A DNA stretch of 64,000 nucleotides from Ahaetulla prasina (taxonomy: Eukaryota; Chordata; Lepidosauria; Squamata; Colubridae). The DNA is taken from positions 367,865,233-367,929,232 of the forward strand of contig NC_080539.1 of NCBI RefSeq assembly GCF_028640845.1, given 5' to 3'. Position numbers and translations under genes: made by a program. Below the pieces are notes generated by a model. The model was not told where the DNA came from. It was given only the letters and a program-made list of their open reading frames with translations, and ran no database searches. Positions 23,208-36,879 of this stretch are shown in pieces (position 1 is the stretch's first letter; each line of letters starts with the position of its first letter).

Positions 23208-23257
23208 GCGCATGCGCGGAACAGCGGACTAGCAAAAGATTTTATCTGCGCATGCGC
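23208..23257. promoter_or_regulatory. CIRBP: Pair of NRF1-type palindromic sites in CIRBP intron 1
   Basis: GCGCATGCGC occurs at 23208-23217 and TGCGCATGCGC at 23247-23257, 39 bases apart. Both match the NRF1 consensus. They lie just upstream of a CTCF-like motif in a CpG-rich patch of the first intron, so this intron may be part of the active promoter region. Confidence 0.55.
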
Positions 23258-23269
23258 TTCAATTACCGC

Positions 23270-23283
23270 GCGCCCTCTGCTGG
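23270..23283 (-). promoter_or_regulatory. CTCF-like motif in CIRBP intron 1
   Basis: Read on the minus strand this is CCAGCAGAGGGCGC, a near-perfect match to the CTCF core (CCASYAGRKGGCGC type). It sits next to the NRF1-like pair. Occupancy cannot be judged from sequence. Confidence 0.5.
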
Positions 23284-23915
23284 AGAACTGGTGCCCGGCG
23301 CGCAGGCGCGGAAAGGGTACCGTTATTTTTGAAGTTCGATTGACGGGACATAAATATAATTAAATACGAAACCAGACTGTATGACGCAAGACTAAATGTT
23401 ATCCCTTATTGCAACGTTTACGTGGAATATTTCAATATATTAACATGTATCCTGCATCGATCGTTAATTTTATTTATAGTCAAATAGCTTCATTTTCCCA
23501 AATTTTAATGTTTTTGACGCGATAGTGCATTGCAGCTCTTAATAAATCGATATTCCGAGTACTTCAAGTAAACTTGAAAGGTGCTCATAGCTACAGAACT
23601 TGTTTACGTGTTTAAAGTGTCAAAACAAGGAAAACAAAGCTGAGGAATTAAAAAAAATACATGGTGTAGTTTGACACTCATTTTTCACAAAACATTTTCA
23701 GTATTTGCTTACCCAAGATTTAAATACAAATTTGCTGAAGTTAATAGGAATTAAGTCATTTTTATATGAATGACCAAAATTATACTTTTGAATCTTTGAT
23801 CCAATCGAAAATGGAACAGTGTTTACTGGGCTTAGATTTCAAAACAATGTGCTTTTAGTATGTCCCTCCCTTGGTGAATACTAAAATTGACTTTGATTTC
23901 TTTTGCAGAAAAGAA

Positions 23916-25513
<1,598 letters not shown>

Positions 25514-26275
25514 AAAACCTTCCTGGCTCAAGATCGTCCTTCCATTGGCTGTATTTATAAAGATTTTTGGAGCTTCGCTGAAATCGTTCTTGTGTAGTCA
25601 TCTCCTTTGTATTCTCACTTTTGTAGTAAACTCGCAATTCTGATCTTGTCAATAACACAGCCTTGACAGCTTCTAATATGTAATGGTCTGTTCAGACTCA
25701 AAGAAAGCGTTGGGTTTTTCTCGAGTGTTTTAATTTTTTAAAGCACTTAAGATTTTAGTTCATTTGTGAGCAAAGGCGTGTATGTGTTTTAGTTTTTTTT
25801 TTTTGTGTTTTTTTTTTTAAAGAGAAGACCGGAAGGTTTGGGGCCCCATATCTGTTTTTCTTTCGAGCAAGAAAGGACCTTAATTGTTCAGTAGAAGCTG
25901 AGCAAGCTGTGAACTTTTTTTGTTTAGTCAATCGTTTTTGTTAAAAATTTAATCAACCTTTAGTGTAGCAAGGTACTGTAGCCTGGGTATGAATTTTAAA
26001 AGGCAACCCACCTTGATATATCTAAAGAAATAATTTTGCTTGTATGTTCAACCTGCATTAAGAGACTTTAATTTGTATGCCATAAAATTTAACCCAGAGA
26101 GACTCTGCAGATTTTACTACCCAAAGGGTTCATTGGAAAAATGTTTGTTTCTATTGTCCTTTTTTTACTGAAAGAAAGTATGCCTAATTCAATTGTTGTA
26201 ACTTTGAAGTGGTGAAAAAGGATTTCTTGTACAGTTTTCTTTGGCTTCACGAAGCCTATTAAAAGTCCATCTGAA
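25514..26275 (+). other. CIRBP: CIRBP 3' UTR, proximal form
   Basis: Noncoding sequence follows the TAA within the last exon. ATTAAA at 26258-26263, followed by AAGTCCATCTG and an A-run, fits the usual end of CIRBP mRNA. The UTR contains T-rich runs around 25790-25820. No repeats interrupt it, unlike nearly all surrounding intergenic DNA, which suggests constraint. Confidence 0.75.
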
Positions 26276-27930
26276 AAAAAAAATCTGCTCTTGAAATGTT
26301 ACATCTTGCTGCACAACACAAGTCTGGATGAACGTTGAAACTGTACAGTTAGATAGGAACAAAATAGTCAGTGGAAGGTTATAACTTGAGGGAGACAATC
26401 AGGCCTCACATTTCTTGTGAACAAAAATGTAAACAATCCTAATGCTGTATTTTATTAGGCCTTATATCAATCTGGCAGTTTGAGGATGATTGAAACAAAA
26501 GTACTGGAAGGACCTCACAAATTTTGCCGTTAAATCACTTAGCTTCGGCTGGAATTGTTCCAACCTTTGAAAGAAATTAGATTTCACTCATTGCTATTTT
26601 AATATGCTGTTAGCCAGAGTAAGGTTAAATAAGATGGGTAGCTCCATACTAATTAAAACAAAAACTAGCTTATTAACTTAAAACCAGCCAAACATTTAGC
26701 CGATAATGGAGTTTCTTGTTAACTGGGTCAGCTGCCACTAGTCAGTGTTCCAAGGCCAATAATTGTGACCTAATTTAGCTAGCTTTGTCGTTGCCTTTTA
26801 AGTTCTAAGAATTTTCTGCTAGCATATGGAAAACTGCAGTGCCTTGGCGAAAAAGAAGTGTTGTGCCTCCAACAGAGAGAACCTCTGAGACGAAAGCTGC
26901 TCTCTTGGCTAGTTCATATGTGGGGATAGTCCTGTAATTCGAGGTAACTCTTTTCCTCATGTCCGCATCCTTCCTCCTGTTGAGAGCTCATATATATATT
27001 ATATATATAATTTATTTTTGGAAAGCCTGTTAACCTATGAGAACCAAATTTTTTTCTGCCAACCTTGTTCAGCTAAAGCATTTTTTAAAATTCTTCCTTA
27101 CGATGAGTCTTTGGCTTTTATGGCATAACTTTGCTGTGGGTCAGAAGGGGGCATACATGCAGCCATCTCTTTGCCAGTAGGGTTAGATGCAAGATGGGGA
27201 GCTGATTTCTGCTCATCTCTTGAGATTCTTAAGATTTAAGTCACGTAACCTTAATGTTCTTTGCCATCTTGTTTGCATTTTAACTTTTTCCCCATAGCCC
27301 ATACTGTTCTTAAGCAGCCATTATCAACCGTGACTAACTGCTTTTTGAGGGATCAGGTGCCATTGGCCGTTCCGAGGGAAGCGTCTTGGAACAGTTGGCC
27401 CAAGTTGGGTTCTTGTGTTACCTTTGTGGAAACCCTTTGTAGGAAACGCTGCTTGTCTTGTTGAAGGGTGGGAAGGGTAGAAATTTTGGCATTTGCTCGG
27501 TGGATACAATTTTTGTAACACAAGTTTGTCTTGGCAGGTTGATGGAAGAAACGAACACTTGAGCCGGAAATGGATGTTTCAACGCTGAGGACCAAAGTCT
27601 TTTAACTGAAACTGTCAGCTTTGCACACAGGTATTGATCTTGTGCAAGGTTTCTCTGGCTCCTTGGTTGCTATGGCAGAAAAACTACAGAAGTGTGGCTG
27701 CTTTTAGCTACCTTTAAAGGAAAAGCCCTCTTTAATTTCAATTCCAAAGCAAAATTCATTGAATCTAACAATGTAGAATCAGATTTTAATACTTTTTTTG
27801 CTCAATCTTTCAGCTGCATGTGTCTTGGAAGAGGATGGAGAAGGATCATGGCAATTCTGAAAGAAAACAGGATTGTGAATTAGAATGCTCTGAATGATCC
27901 AAGAGGACATGTACAGAACTTAATAAAACA
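26276..27930 (+). other. CIRBP: Possible extended CIRBP 3' UTR / alternative terminal exon
   Basis: About 1.65 kb remains free of recognisable transposons and ends with AATAAA at 27922-27927. Mammalian CIRBP has longer alternative transcripts (family knowledge), so this repeat-poor block may be an extended or alternatively spliced 3' end. TTGGCAG at about 27532-27538 could be an acceptor. There is no coding signal beyond short chance frames. Immediately downstream (28.02 kb) the sequence becomes transposon-derived. Confidence 0.4.
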
Positions 27931-28017
27931 ATAGGGCTAAAAACTTGGGTGGTGTGAATGTTTATAATTGTGAGGGTAATACTTAAAGAAATCTAGTCCT
28001 GTATTCCCTTTTTGCAG

Positions 28018-28180
28018 ACCTGTCAAACTGATTGGGCCAGAGGCCAGATATGACCCAGGCAGGCCACACCCACCCCGGCTCCACAAAGGCAAACATCACA
28101 AATATGGCGGCAATGCGATCCAGTTTAATATTCCTGCCTTTTTGTAACTCCCTCAGCCCAATCCACCTCACCACCTAGGG
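28018..28180. mobile_element. Degraded hAT-like terminus
   Basis: GCAGACCTGTCAAACTGATTGGGCCAGAGGCC resembles the Charlie-type end at 17658. Fragmentary. Confidence 0.4.
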
Positions 28181-28397
28181 TAGCTGTGAGAGAAATAGGA
28201 ACATACGCTTGCCACTTTGAATTATTTACAGAGGTGGAGTTTTTTAAAATTATATATTTGGTACTAAGTAGAAATTGAACCTACGTTTCCTATCCATTGA
28301 TAGGGAGAGAGCAAATGAGTCCCACAAGTACTTTCTCTTTGCTTAAGAGTTGACTTTCAAACGAGACATGGCAAAATGCAGTTAGGTAACCAGTTAT

Positions 28398-29110
28398 TTA
28401 TTTTTTTAAATAATTTTTATTTCCATTTTCCAACATCATATTTATGTACAAACTATTATTCATCATTCATTAATTTTTATTTATTACTAATTCAGGCCTG
28501 CCCGATTGCCACTTCCTTTCTTCACAACCTCCCTCTCTACCCTCTTTCCCATCCTTCATCTCCTTCACTTTACTACTTCCCCTCCTTCTCCACTCCCTTC
28601 TTCCACCCTATCTAACCTTCTTATTCCCCTCCTCCTTCTCTACTCTTTCCTACCTACTTTCTTCCCTCCTACTCCTCTCTCCTTTTCTTTCTGAAATGGC
28701 AGTCGAGCATCCCCAATATCACTTTAAATTTTAATTTCATATCTTCAAAAATTACTGTACATTAATAATCCATGTATCATTTCCCCCCTCCTTTCCCTCC
28801 CCCCCCCAGACTTCCCAGAGCAAATACCGAGTATTATGACCAACAATCACAAGCTAAAGTATACAAAATATACATAACCTCCCACCTTTAAAAATTTGAA
28901 ACTTTAGATCCCCTCACAATAAAAATAAAGAGATAGGAAAGAATAATAAAAAGAAAAGCAATACCAACTTCACATATTATTACTTCTTACAGTCCATTTT
29001 TAAAATTAATCCATCTTCTCAGATTCAATTTTTTTTCCACTTGTATATTCCTTCAAATTTCATAAATCCATTTCTCAAATTACAGTCCATCTTCTCGAAC
29101 TCAAATTTTC
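28398..29110 (-). mobile_element. Probable LINE 3' end in reverse orientation
   Basis: Begins with a T-rich run (TTTATTTTTTTAAATAATTT), as an inverted poly-A, followed by pyrimidine-rich and then A-rich sequence typical of an L1-type 3' UTR. No coding remnant remains. 29111-30800 beyond it shows no gene or clear repeat. Confidence 0.45.
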
Positions 29111-30808
29111 ATCACTTATATATTTCTTCAATTGCCATAACATTTAATGAGGTAACCAGTTTTTCAATAATAAACATCTTTCCCCCAGTTTAACAGGCTA
29201 ATGTATTAAAAGATTTACGTATTAATACAGAATTAAGTCTAAAGTGTTCTTGATTTAGTTTATAATATTGAAGTTACTTTTCATTGTTTATTTTCTGCAG
29301 AATAGTTAAGTATTCCTCAATTTACAGGGCTTTTTTTTTTTTTTTTAAATCCACGTTCAAGTCACTCCCACATTTAATATAGAAAGCTGATCTATTTTGT
29401 TTGTCAGAAGCCACAATAAGACAGTACTGCTCAAAGACTGAGCTTTGAAAGTATAGCATTCAGCTCCCCCCCTCTCTAAATAGGCTGAGAAACGTTTTTG
29501 GCAGCATATGAAATCAGCTATATGCTCCTTTAAACAAAGCTGGCTACCTAAATAATAAGGGTTGAGCAACAGGTGGCGAAGCAGTCCATGAGGATCCTAG
29601 TTTGTCCTTATGAAATGAGCTGCAGAGCTAAGTGTCTTAATAGATGAGTGCTATTTCTGCAGCTTCTGAAGAAAGGTTATAGGAAATATGGCAGACTAGT
29701 TGGAGAGGGGGAAAACCCATTTGCCAGCAGATCCAACAAGCTAGCTTTCATGGGGTCAAGCTTTGTGGCTAGCTGTGGTTAGCATAGTTTTGCAAAAATT
29801 CAGCTGTTGGTCTCATTGGTGCTTAAAGAATTATATAACTAGGTTTTGGAGTTGCAGGTTGATAAGGTAAACTATTTTACTGATAAAGAGCAAATTGTTC
29901 AGAGGCCCTCAACCCCCTGTGTAATGGGGTGCTTTGTCCCACTCCTGGGTGTTCAAGCCAAGATTTAAGCATGCTTGAAGGTAGGCTTGGATGTGTAGTT
30001 TCTAAATGTTAACACACAATAATCATTTGAAAAATTGCTGGTACCTTTAGAATGACTAGTTGTAAAAAGGCAATCCTTGGAAGGAGCTTCTATTTTGTCA
30101 CTTCTAAACATGAAATTCCCTGCATAATAATTGGAAAACCTCCCCATTAATTCTGCAGAATCTTCTTTATATAAACGTCTCGATTTCCTGTAGGACAGAT
30201 GGGAGGATTATTGGGGCTGGTGGTGTTAAAATATCTAGAAGGGGTTTGGAGCTTAGAAATGCTAAATCTACCGTAAACATGCATTACCCTATATTTTTAG
30301 CCTGCCGATTATTTAGCCCACCTAAATCCTACAAAAACATTTGCTATTTTTTTCTGCATGTTTCTTAATTCCTTGAAAAACAAGCTTTTTTGTGTAGCTC
30401 GTCCATGGAAGGTTTTCCCATTTTGTACATGTGTCCAGAGATGACTGTCCAATAATAGGCATCCAAGGGGATGACGCCCTTAAACTGGGTTTAGTAGCTT
30501 CTCCCATTCTAACTTGGTTTTTAGATGCCATTCTGTATGGTTCCTGCAATCGATGCTGTGGGTTCCTTCAACAGATAGTTGTGTCCCTGTGTATTTCAGT
30601 AGAGAGACACATTGAGAACATGACACATTTTCGCCAAATAACTGACCATGCAAGGAGTACATGCTCATAAAAACATGAGACCAATTGTTCTCTACCATCT
30701 TTTCTCCCCTTTTCTAGACAGGTGGGGTGGACTCCTGCCCAAATGCATCCTATTGTACCAATTCTAATTTTGCAATAGCGCTGTGGAGTCCAGAAGCATC
30801 TTTATTCT

Positions 30809-30922
30809 GTTGCTCAAGCTTGGCAACAGCTTTCAATTCCCAGAATTCCCCAGTCAGCGTGGCTGATTCAAATTCTGGGAATTGAAAGCCATGTCTCATT
30901 AAAGCTGCCAAGTTTCAGTCAC
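30809..30922. mobile_element. Degenerate hAT foldback element
   Basis: CAATTCCCAGAATTCC and GAATTCTGGGAATTGAAAG arms around CAGTCAGCGTGGCTG; outer TTGGCAACAGCTT and AAGCTGCCAAG. Confidence 0.75.
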
Positions 30923-31275
30923 TGCTGTGGATTGACACGTTGATTTTAAACTGAAGGAATCAAACATGGAACAGAACAGCAGGCAAGTACTAAGGGGGAA
31001 AGAGGTCCATGGACGTTTTGTAAGCCCTGTTCTGTATCTCCATAAGAGCAAGGCTCCCAGTTAGGATAGTAGCAGAAATGGATTAATCCACTGGATCTCC
31101 CCCTCTTGCAGCTACATCTAAGATTCACTTAGCATGTAAATTCATTTTCTCCCTTTTTTATTAGACCAAAGGCTAGATACAGGTAATGGAGTTATGACTG
31201 GAAAGGGTCTGCCCATCATGGTTATGAGCAGAGTCACCCATGTGACTGACTCAATTTTCTAAATGTTTTTGTGGC

Positions 31276-31417
31276 AGGTTTTTTTTTAATTTGAATTTCT
31301 ATCCCGCTCTTCTCCGAAGACTCGGGGCGGCTTACACTGTGTTAAGCAATAGTCTTCATCCATTTGTATATTATATACAAAGTCAACTTTTATTGCCCCC
31401 AACAATCTGGGTCCTCA
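31276..31417 (-). mobile_element. Truncated tRNA/L2-type SINE
   Basis: Reverse copy: CTATCCCGCTCTTCTCCGA to CCCAACAATCTGGGTCCTCA; the tRNA head is missing. Confidence 0.82.
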
Positions 31418-31750
31418 GCTCAGCAAATCGCTGATGATTAAGCGAAGCAATGGTTGCTGTGGGTGTGGTTTTTACCAAAAATGCATTTACTGCTGGGTTT
31501 TGGGAAAACCCACATCCACAGCAAACCATCACTTTGTAAATGTCTTGTTTTTGCAAAAATGTCTTAAAACATGGGATGCTGCAAATGGCCGTAAATGTGT
31601 CCCAGTTTTAAGCACCGGAAGTGCGGTGTGTGATCATGGGTGACGTGCACCTTCAACTTCAATTCTGGGTCATAAGTATACCCTGGGATGGTCTGTTTGC
31701 AACTTCAAACGATTGCTAAGTGGCTGGTCGTAAACAGAGTAATCAGAATA

Positions 31751-32162
31751 CAGCTAGTCCTGGATTTAACAATAGTTGCTTTTAATGACCATTTGAAGTT
31801 ACAACAGCACTGAAAAAAGTGACTTCTAACCGTTTTTCACACTTGCAACCGTTGCTGCATCCCCATGATCAAAATTCAAGCTCCAAGCAATCCTTAAAAT
31901 TCAGACACTTTGGCAACTGGTCCCTATTTATGACGGTTGCAGTAGCCAGGGGTCATGTTGACCCCCTTTTGCAATTGTCTGACAAGCAAAATCATTGGAG
32001 AAGCCAGAATGACTTAACAACGGTGTTGCTTACTTAAGGACTGCAGTCATTCACTTAACAACTGCGGCAAGAAAGATGTTTAAATGGGGCAAAATTCCAC
32101 TTAAATGTCTCGGGAACAGAAATGTTGGGTTCGATTGTGGTTGTAAGTGGAGGACTACCCTG
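31751..32162. mobile_element. Tc1/mariner-like MITE
   Basis: CAGCTAGTCCTGGATTTAAC to GTAAGTGGAGGACTACCCTG; TA on both sides. Confidence 0.85.
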
Positions 32163-32205
32163 TATCTTACCAAACGCAACAATGGCAGTGAGATACTTAT
32201 GCTTC

Positions 32206-32220
32206 CCAGCAGAGGGCGCT
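32206..32220 (+). promoter_or_regulatory. CTCF-like motif downstream of CIRBP
   Basis: CCAGCAGAGGGCGCT matches the CTCF core and lies 44 bases beyond a Tc1/mariner-like MITE end. Together with the minus-strand motif in CIRBP intron 1, it brackets CIRBP in divergent orientation. Confidence 0.5.
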
Positions 32221-32286
32221 GTCTAGCAAAAGATACCATTTCTCCGTTTCTGTTCAGAAAAATCAGATGCTTAGGAGAATCCTTTA

Positions 32287-33065
32287 GAATAGAATGCGCT
32301 GGAAAGGACCTTGGAGGTCTTCTAGTCCAGCCCCCTGCTCAAGCAGGAGAACCTATACCAAGCGACTGATTGCAGACTTCTTAAAAATCCTCCAGTGATG
32401 GAGCACCCACGACTTCTGGTGGCAAGCTGTTCCACTGGTTAATTGTCCTCACTGTTAGGAAGTTTCTCCTTAATTCCAGGTTGCTTCTCTCTGGTTAGTT
32501 TCCAACCATTGTTTCTTGTCCTGCCTTCGGATGCTTTGGAGAATAATTTGACCCGTTCTTCTTTGGGGCAGCCCCTCAAATACTGGAACATTGCTACCAT
32601 ATTCCCCCCTGGTCCTTTTCTGTAGACAAGCCAAACCGAAGTCCTGCAGCCGTTCTTCATATGGTTTAGTTTCCAGGCCTCTGATCATCTTAGTTGTTCT
32701 TTTCTGAACTTTTTTTTTTAATTTGCATTTATATCCCGGCCTTCTCCGAAGACTCAGGGCGGCTTACACTATGTCAAGCAATAGTCTTCATCCATTTGTA
32801 TATTATATACAAAGTCAACTTTTATTGCCCCCAACAATCTGGGTCCTCATTTTACCTACCTTATAAAGGATGGAAGGCTGAGTCAACCTTGGGCCTGGTG
32901 GGACTTGAACCTGCAATAATTGCAAGCAGCTGTGTTAATAACAGACTGTCTTAGCAGCCTGAGCCACCAGAGGCCCGAAATCTCAACATCTTTTGGTAAT
33001 GTGGTGACCAAAATTGGAATCCGAATGAACGCGGAAACTTAATTCAGCCCTCTAGTATGCTGGGT
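32287..33065 (-). mobile_element. CR1 LINE 3' fragment with SINE insertion
   Basis: Inverted CR1 end (GGAAAGGACCTTGGAGGTCT ... GTCCTGCCTTCGGATGCTTT) split at 32705-32975 by a reverse tRNA/L2 SINE that ends in GCCACCAGAGGC. CR1 resumes with AAATCTCAACATCTTTTGG. Confidence 0.88.
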
Positions 33066-33371
33066 GCAAGAAATGAGATGTGAATTATTCCCGCACCAGG
33101 CAAAAAAATGGGGAAGGGGTGGCCTCGCTTGAAGACGGTTTACCGTTTGCAGCTAGCCAGGTTCCCCTTCGGCGGATTGGTTTCCAACTTTTCGTTAAGC
33201 GACATGGCCCAACTATCGCCAAGCGCGAAAGACACCATTTTCAAGAGGGATTTTTAAATTCTCGGGATCAGAGCTGAACTCCTGGCCTTTTACATTGCTT
33301 TGTCTCCCAGCTTTGGTTGCTCCCTGAATTTTGGAAACCTAAAAATTACTGCTTTTTCTGCTAGGCCCAAC

Positions 33372-33431
33372 TTGAAGATGGGTGGACTTCAACTCCCAGA
33401 ATTCTGGGAGTTGAAGTCCACCCATCTTCAA
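33372..33431. repeat. Perfect 60-bp palindrome (hAT foldback remnant)
   Basis: TTGAAGATGGGTGGACTTCA on the left is mirrored exactly on the right about GAATTC, with no spacer. The core ACTTCAACTCCCAGAATTC is that of the hAT foldback family. Confidence 0.9.
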
Positions 33432-33804
33432 CCCACCAAGATTGAGAAACGTCGGAGCTATTCTAAGCACGGAATCGCCCTTCCAGCGACATGTGTTTTG
33501 CTGAGAGAGAATCCGTTCCACAATTTTTCCTTTGGGACCGCTGCCTCTTTCTATTTTTGCCCATTGAAAACACAGGCGTATTTTCCATTCGGCCTCCCTC
33601 CTCTTCCCCCCCCCCCCCCCGGTATTCAAATAGTACCGTGGAGGCGGCAAATGGAAATTCTGACAAATTGACTGGAGGGTTTCTAAGCCCTTGCAGATTC
33701 CACTCTCCCAGGTGTGGAGAGAACGCCTGTCTTCCTTTTTATTCCAGGCCAATGGGATGATTCGAGCCTTTCTGCAAAAACAAAATAAAATGAGAAGGAG
33801 GGAC

Positions 33805-34285
33805 GGATAGGCTTAGGACCTGGGTACTTACGGGACCGCCTGCTGTTACCACACGCCTCCCACCGACCCGTACGCTCCCATAGAGAGGGACTTCTCAGGG
33901 TGCCGTCCGCCAAACAATGTCGGCTGGCGGCCCCCAGGGGAAGGGCCTTCTCTGTGGGGGCTCCCACCCTCTGGAACGAGCTTCCCCCGGGTTTACGCCA
34001 AATACCTGACCTTCGGACATTTCGTCGCGAACTCAAGACTCATCTTTTTATCCGCGCGGGGCTGGCTTAAATTGGGATTTTAATGTTAAATTTATTAATT
34101 TTAAACGGGGTTTTTTAGTATGGTAAATTTTAATCACTGGGCTAATTTAAATAAGTTTTTTAAATCGTATTTTAAACGTGTATATTGTATTGTCGGTTTT
34201 ATTATGCCTGTACACCGCCCTGAGTCCTTCGGGAGAAGGGCGGTATAAAAATCAAATCAAATAAATAAATAAAATAAATAAATAC
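33805..34285 (+). mobile_element. L2-clade LINE 3' fragment
   Basis: Frame with YLRDRLLLPHASHRPVRSHR, LLRVPSAKQCRLAAPRGRAF, LWNELPPGL and FRRELKTHLFIRAGLA followed by stop, then 3' UTR and CGCCCTGAGTCCTTCGGGAG with (AAAT)n. The C-terminus is intact here, unlike the copy at 12.1 kb. 5' truncated. Confidence 0.92.
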
Positions 34286-34289
34286 ATTT

Positions 34290-35230
34290 AAGCTTCCGCG
34301 GATCCTGCAACAACGAGCGGGGTTTGGACTAGATGGCCTCTGAGGTGCCCTTCCACCTCTGTTTCTATTCCATCTCCTTTTTTTTTAAGTCAACAATAAT
34401 GTATGCAAGAATGATACCGGCCGACCTTCCAGGACTGCTGTTATGGCATTCACGAGAGAATTCTCATCGGCTCACAATAGCTTTTATTTATTATTCCTTT
34501 TGTATCCTACTTTTGCTATTTTGAGTTATTTTTAAATAACTCAAGGAGGCCAAAATATCCAACACATCTTCCTCCTCCTATTTTCACCACCGCAACAACT
34601 TGTGAGGTGGACTAGACTGGGGGAGATTGACTGGCTCTTAGCTTCAATAGCTTGCTATAACTTTCATTTTCCAAAGCACTGATCAGTAACAAATGCCAGG
34701 GACTAGTAGCTTGGTTGGTCCCTAAATGGTAGCCTGTATGCTATTTTTTCAGAAGGCTACAAGTGAACTATGCTGATAGTTGTCGCCACGTTTAACCTTG
34801 TTCGAAAGATTGCTGGATATTCCTTCTGGGAATATCTGTTTTAATAGAATAATTTGTTTGATATCCACATTTGTCTGGTTTAACGCTAAACCTTTCTCTA
34901 GCAGCCTGGCTCAAAGCCAACCTTGACTGATCTTGCAGCAAAAATGAATCAAAAGGAGTTAGCGTTAGGATGGGAGACCACCAAGAAATACAGAAACGTA
35001 TAATATAAGGCTTGGAAGTTTTTTTGGGTTTTTTTAAGGAACATAATTTGGGAAGGAAGGAGTAGCAAGCATTTTTACGTGTTTTCTCTGGGAAAGCCTG
35101 CACCTGCAATAACAGAACTCTTCATCTGCGTATTAACAGTGCTTAGAACTTGCCCCAAATGCAAACCAACAGCCGCAAAATAATGACAGCTCTATGAAAA
35201 CCTTGTTTGAGCTGATCCAATCTTTTCAGT
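34290..35230. other. Unassigned sequence
   Basis: No gene or clear transposon recognised; a few short chance frames only. Confidence 0.5.
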
Positions 35231-35406
35231 TGGAGATCCAATCAGGAAATAAAAGAGGAATTTCCTGACAGTAAGAAACAATTAAGCAGTGGAATAGCTG
35301 GAGTCGTGAGAGCTCCATCACTGGAGGTTTTAAAAATAAATAAATATTTGGACCGCAATTTAGAATAGAATAACTATTCGGAAGGGACCTTGGAGGTCTT
35401 TTAGAC

Positions 35407-36136
35407 CAGGAGTCACCAACCTTTCGGACCTCAGAGCCTACTAAATTCATAATTTTAAATCCTGCGGACCACTAATATGATCTCCCTAATGACTGGGTGG
35501 GTGGGCGTGGCTGTGGTCATGTGACTGGGTGGGCATGGCCAACTCGATGTCACTCACATCGTGCCTCACCGGCCTCTACTCGCCCCTCCCCCGCCAGCCC
35601 CTCCCCCGCCAGCCCGCCTGGGCTCCTTAGGACCCCAACAGGAAGCAGTTATTGGAGCTAAGCAGCCACCACAAGCTCAGTTCAAATTGGATCTGACCGA
35701 GAAGGAGGCTCAGCAGAAGCACCTCACTGAGGACTAGGAGCATAGGCTTTCCAAGCAGAGGGAAGCCCTGTGGGAATGCAAGGCCAGGTACCGGCGCCTG
35801 GAGGCTCAGTGGGCTGAGATGGTCAGCCAGTTCCAGGCCATGATGCAGTCCTACATCCCTCTGGCTCTTTGCCACCAGCGCCACTTCCCTCCAGCCTTTA
35901 CCCAGGAGGCTGAAGAAGACCCCCGAGTCGGAATTTCTGCCCCCCTCCAACCCGCGCAAAAAGACCCCAAAGGGGGAGACTCTCTGCAGCAACACAAGCG
36001 TTCATTGCACGTATCCGGCCCAAGGGGGCGTAGTTTGAGGACCCGTGATTTAGTGCAATATAAAAAAATGCAAATAATTTTTCTGCAGATCCCCCCCCCC
36101 CAAATTTTCTCGCGGACCACCCATTCGTGACCCCTG
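35407..36136. mobile_element. hAT element carrying coiled-coil-like coding sequence
   Basis: Ends CAGGAGTCACCAACC and GACCCCTG; flanking octamers TTTTAGAC and TTCTAGTC agree at 6 of 8. It is inserted in a minus-strand CR1 tail. The interior 35690-35880 reads as LTEKEAQQKHLTED, stop, EHRLSKQREALWECKARYR, RLEAQWAEMVSQFQAMMQS. That is heptad-like protein sequence without transposase character, with one in-frame stop. See findings. Confidence 0.7.
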
Positions 36137-36175
36137 TTCTAGTCCAACCCCCTGCTTAGCCAGGAAACCCTATAG

Positions 36176-36281
36176 CAGGGGTCTCCAACGTTGGCAACTT
36201 GAAGCCTGGTGGACTTCAACTCCCAGAACCCTGGGAGTTGAAGTCCTCCAGGCTTCAAGTTGCCAAGGTTGGAGACCCCTG
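36176..36281. mobile_element. hAT foldback element
   Basis: 106-bp palindrome, ends CAGGGGTCTCCAACGTTGG and complement, in the same CR1 remnant as the previous element. 36290-36880 beyond it is unassigned. Confidence 0.88.
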
Positions 36282-36879
36282 CTATATACCATTTCAGACA
36301 AATTTGTCCAAGATTTGAGGACTCCGGGCCTTAGGCAGGGGGTTGGACTAAGAAGATCCCTTCTGATCCTCTGAGTGTAAACTTTCTAATCAAAGGGTAA
36401 CCTGCCTTTACCCATCCCAATTGTCAGTTTAGTTAAACTTGCTGGCGGTACTGCAAAACAGCCACCGGCCACTTGATGGCGCCCTAGAGATAAACTGAAA
36501 CTCTTCCCCTGCCTGGCCAACAGGCGGCCGAGCCCATTATTTGCAAACTGAGGCTCACAAAAACAACAAGCCACCATGGATGCATCTCTTGAGCAAGTTG
36601 TCAGCAGCCTCGGTTCTTTCTGCAGGTTGCTCTAGAGGAGCCCACCTTTTGAATCCCAATCGTATTTATTGCAAAAAAAAAAAAAAAAGGAGTCGATCTA
36701 GCTAAATGCTGTGTTGGGGATCTAGTTCGGCTCTGTTTGCCTAGGAAAAGCGGTAACACGGATCGGGATCTTCCCTGCCTGGAAATCGGGAGATGCAACA
36801 CAAACACAACAACACTGGCCATTTTCACAAAAAAAAAAAAAATCCTCTTTTACATAACCCCCCCCACCCCCACCCCGCC

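Noticed and set aside
26995..27012. AT palindrome TATATATATTATATATATA as regulatory element
   Set aside because: Simple AT-rich repeat; nothing else supports function.
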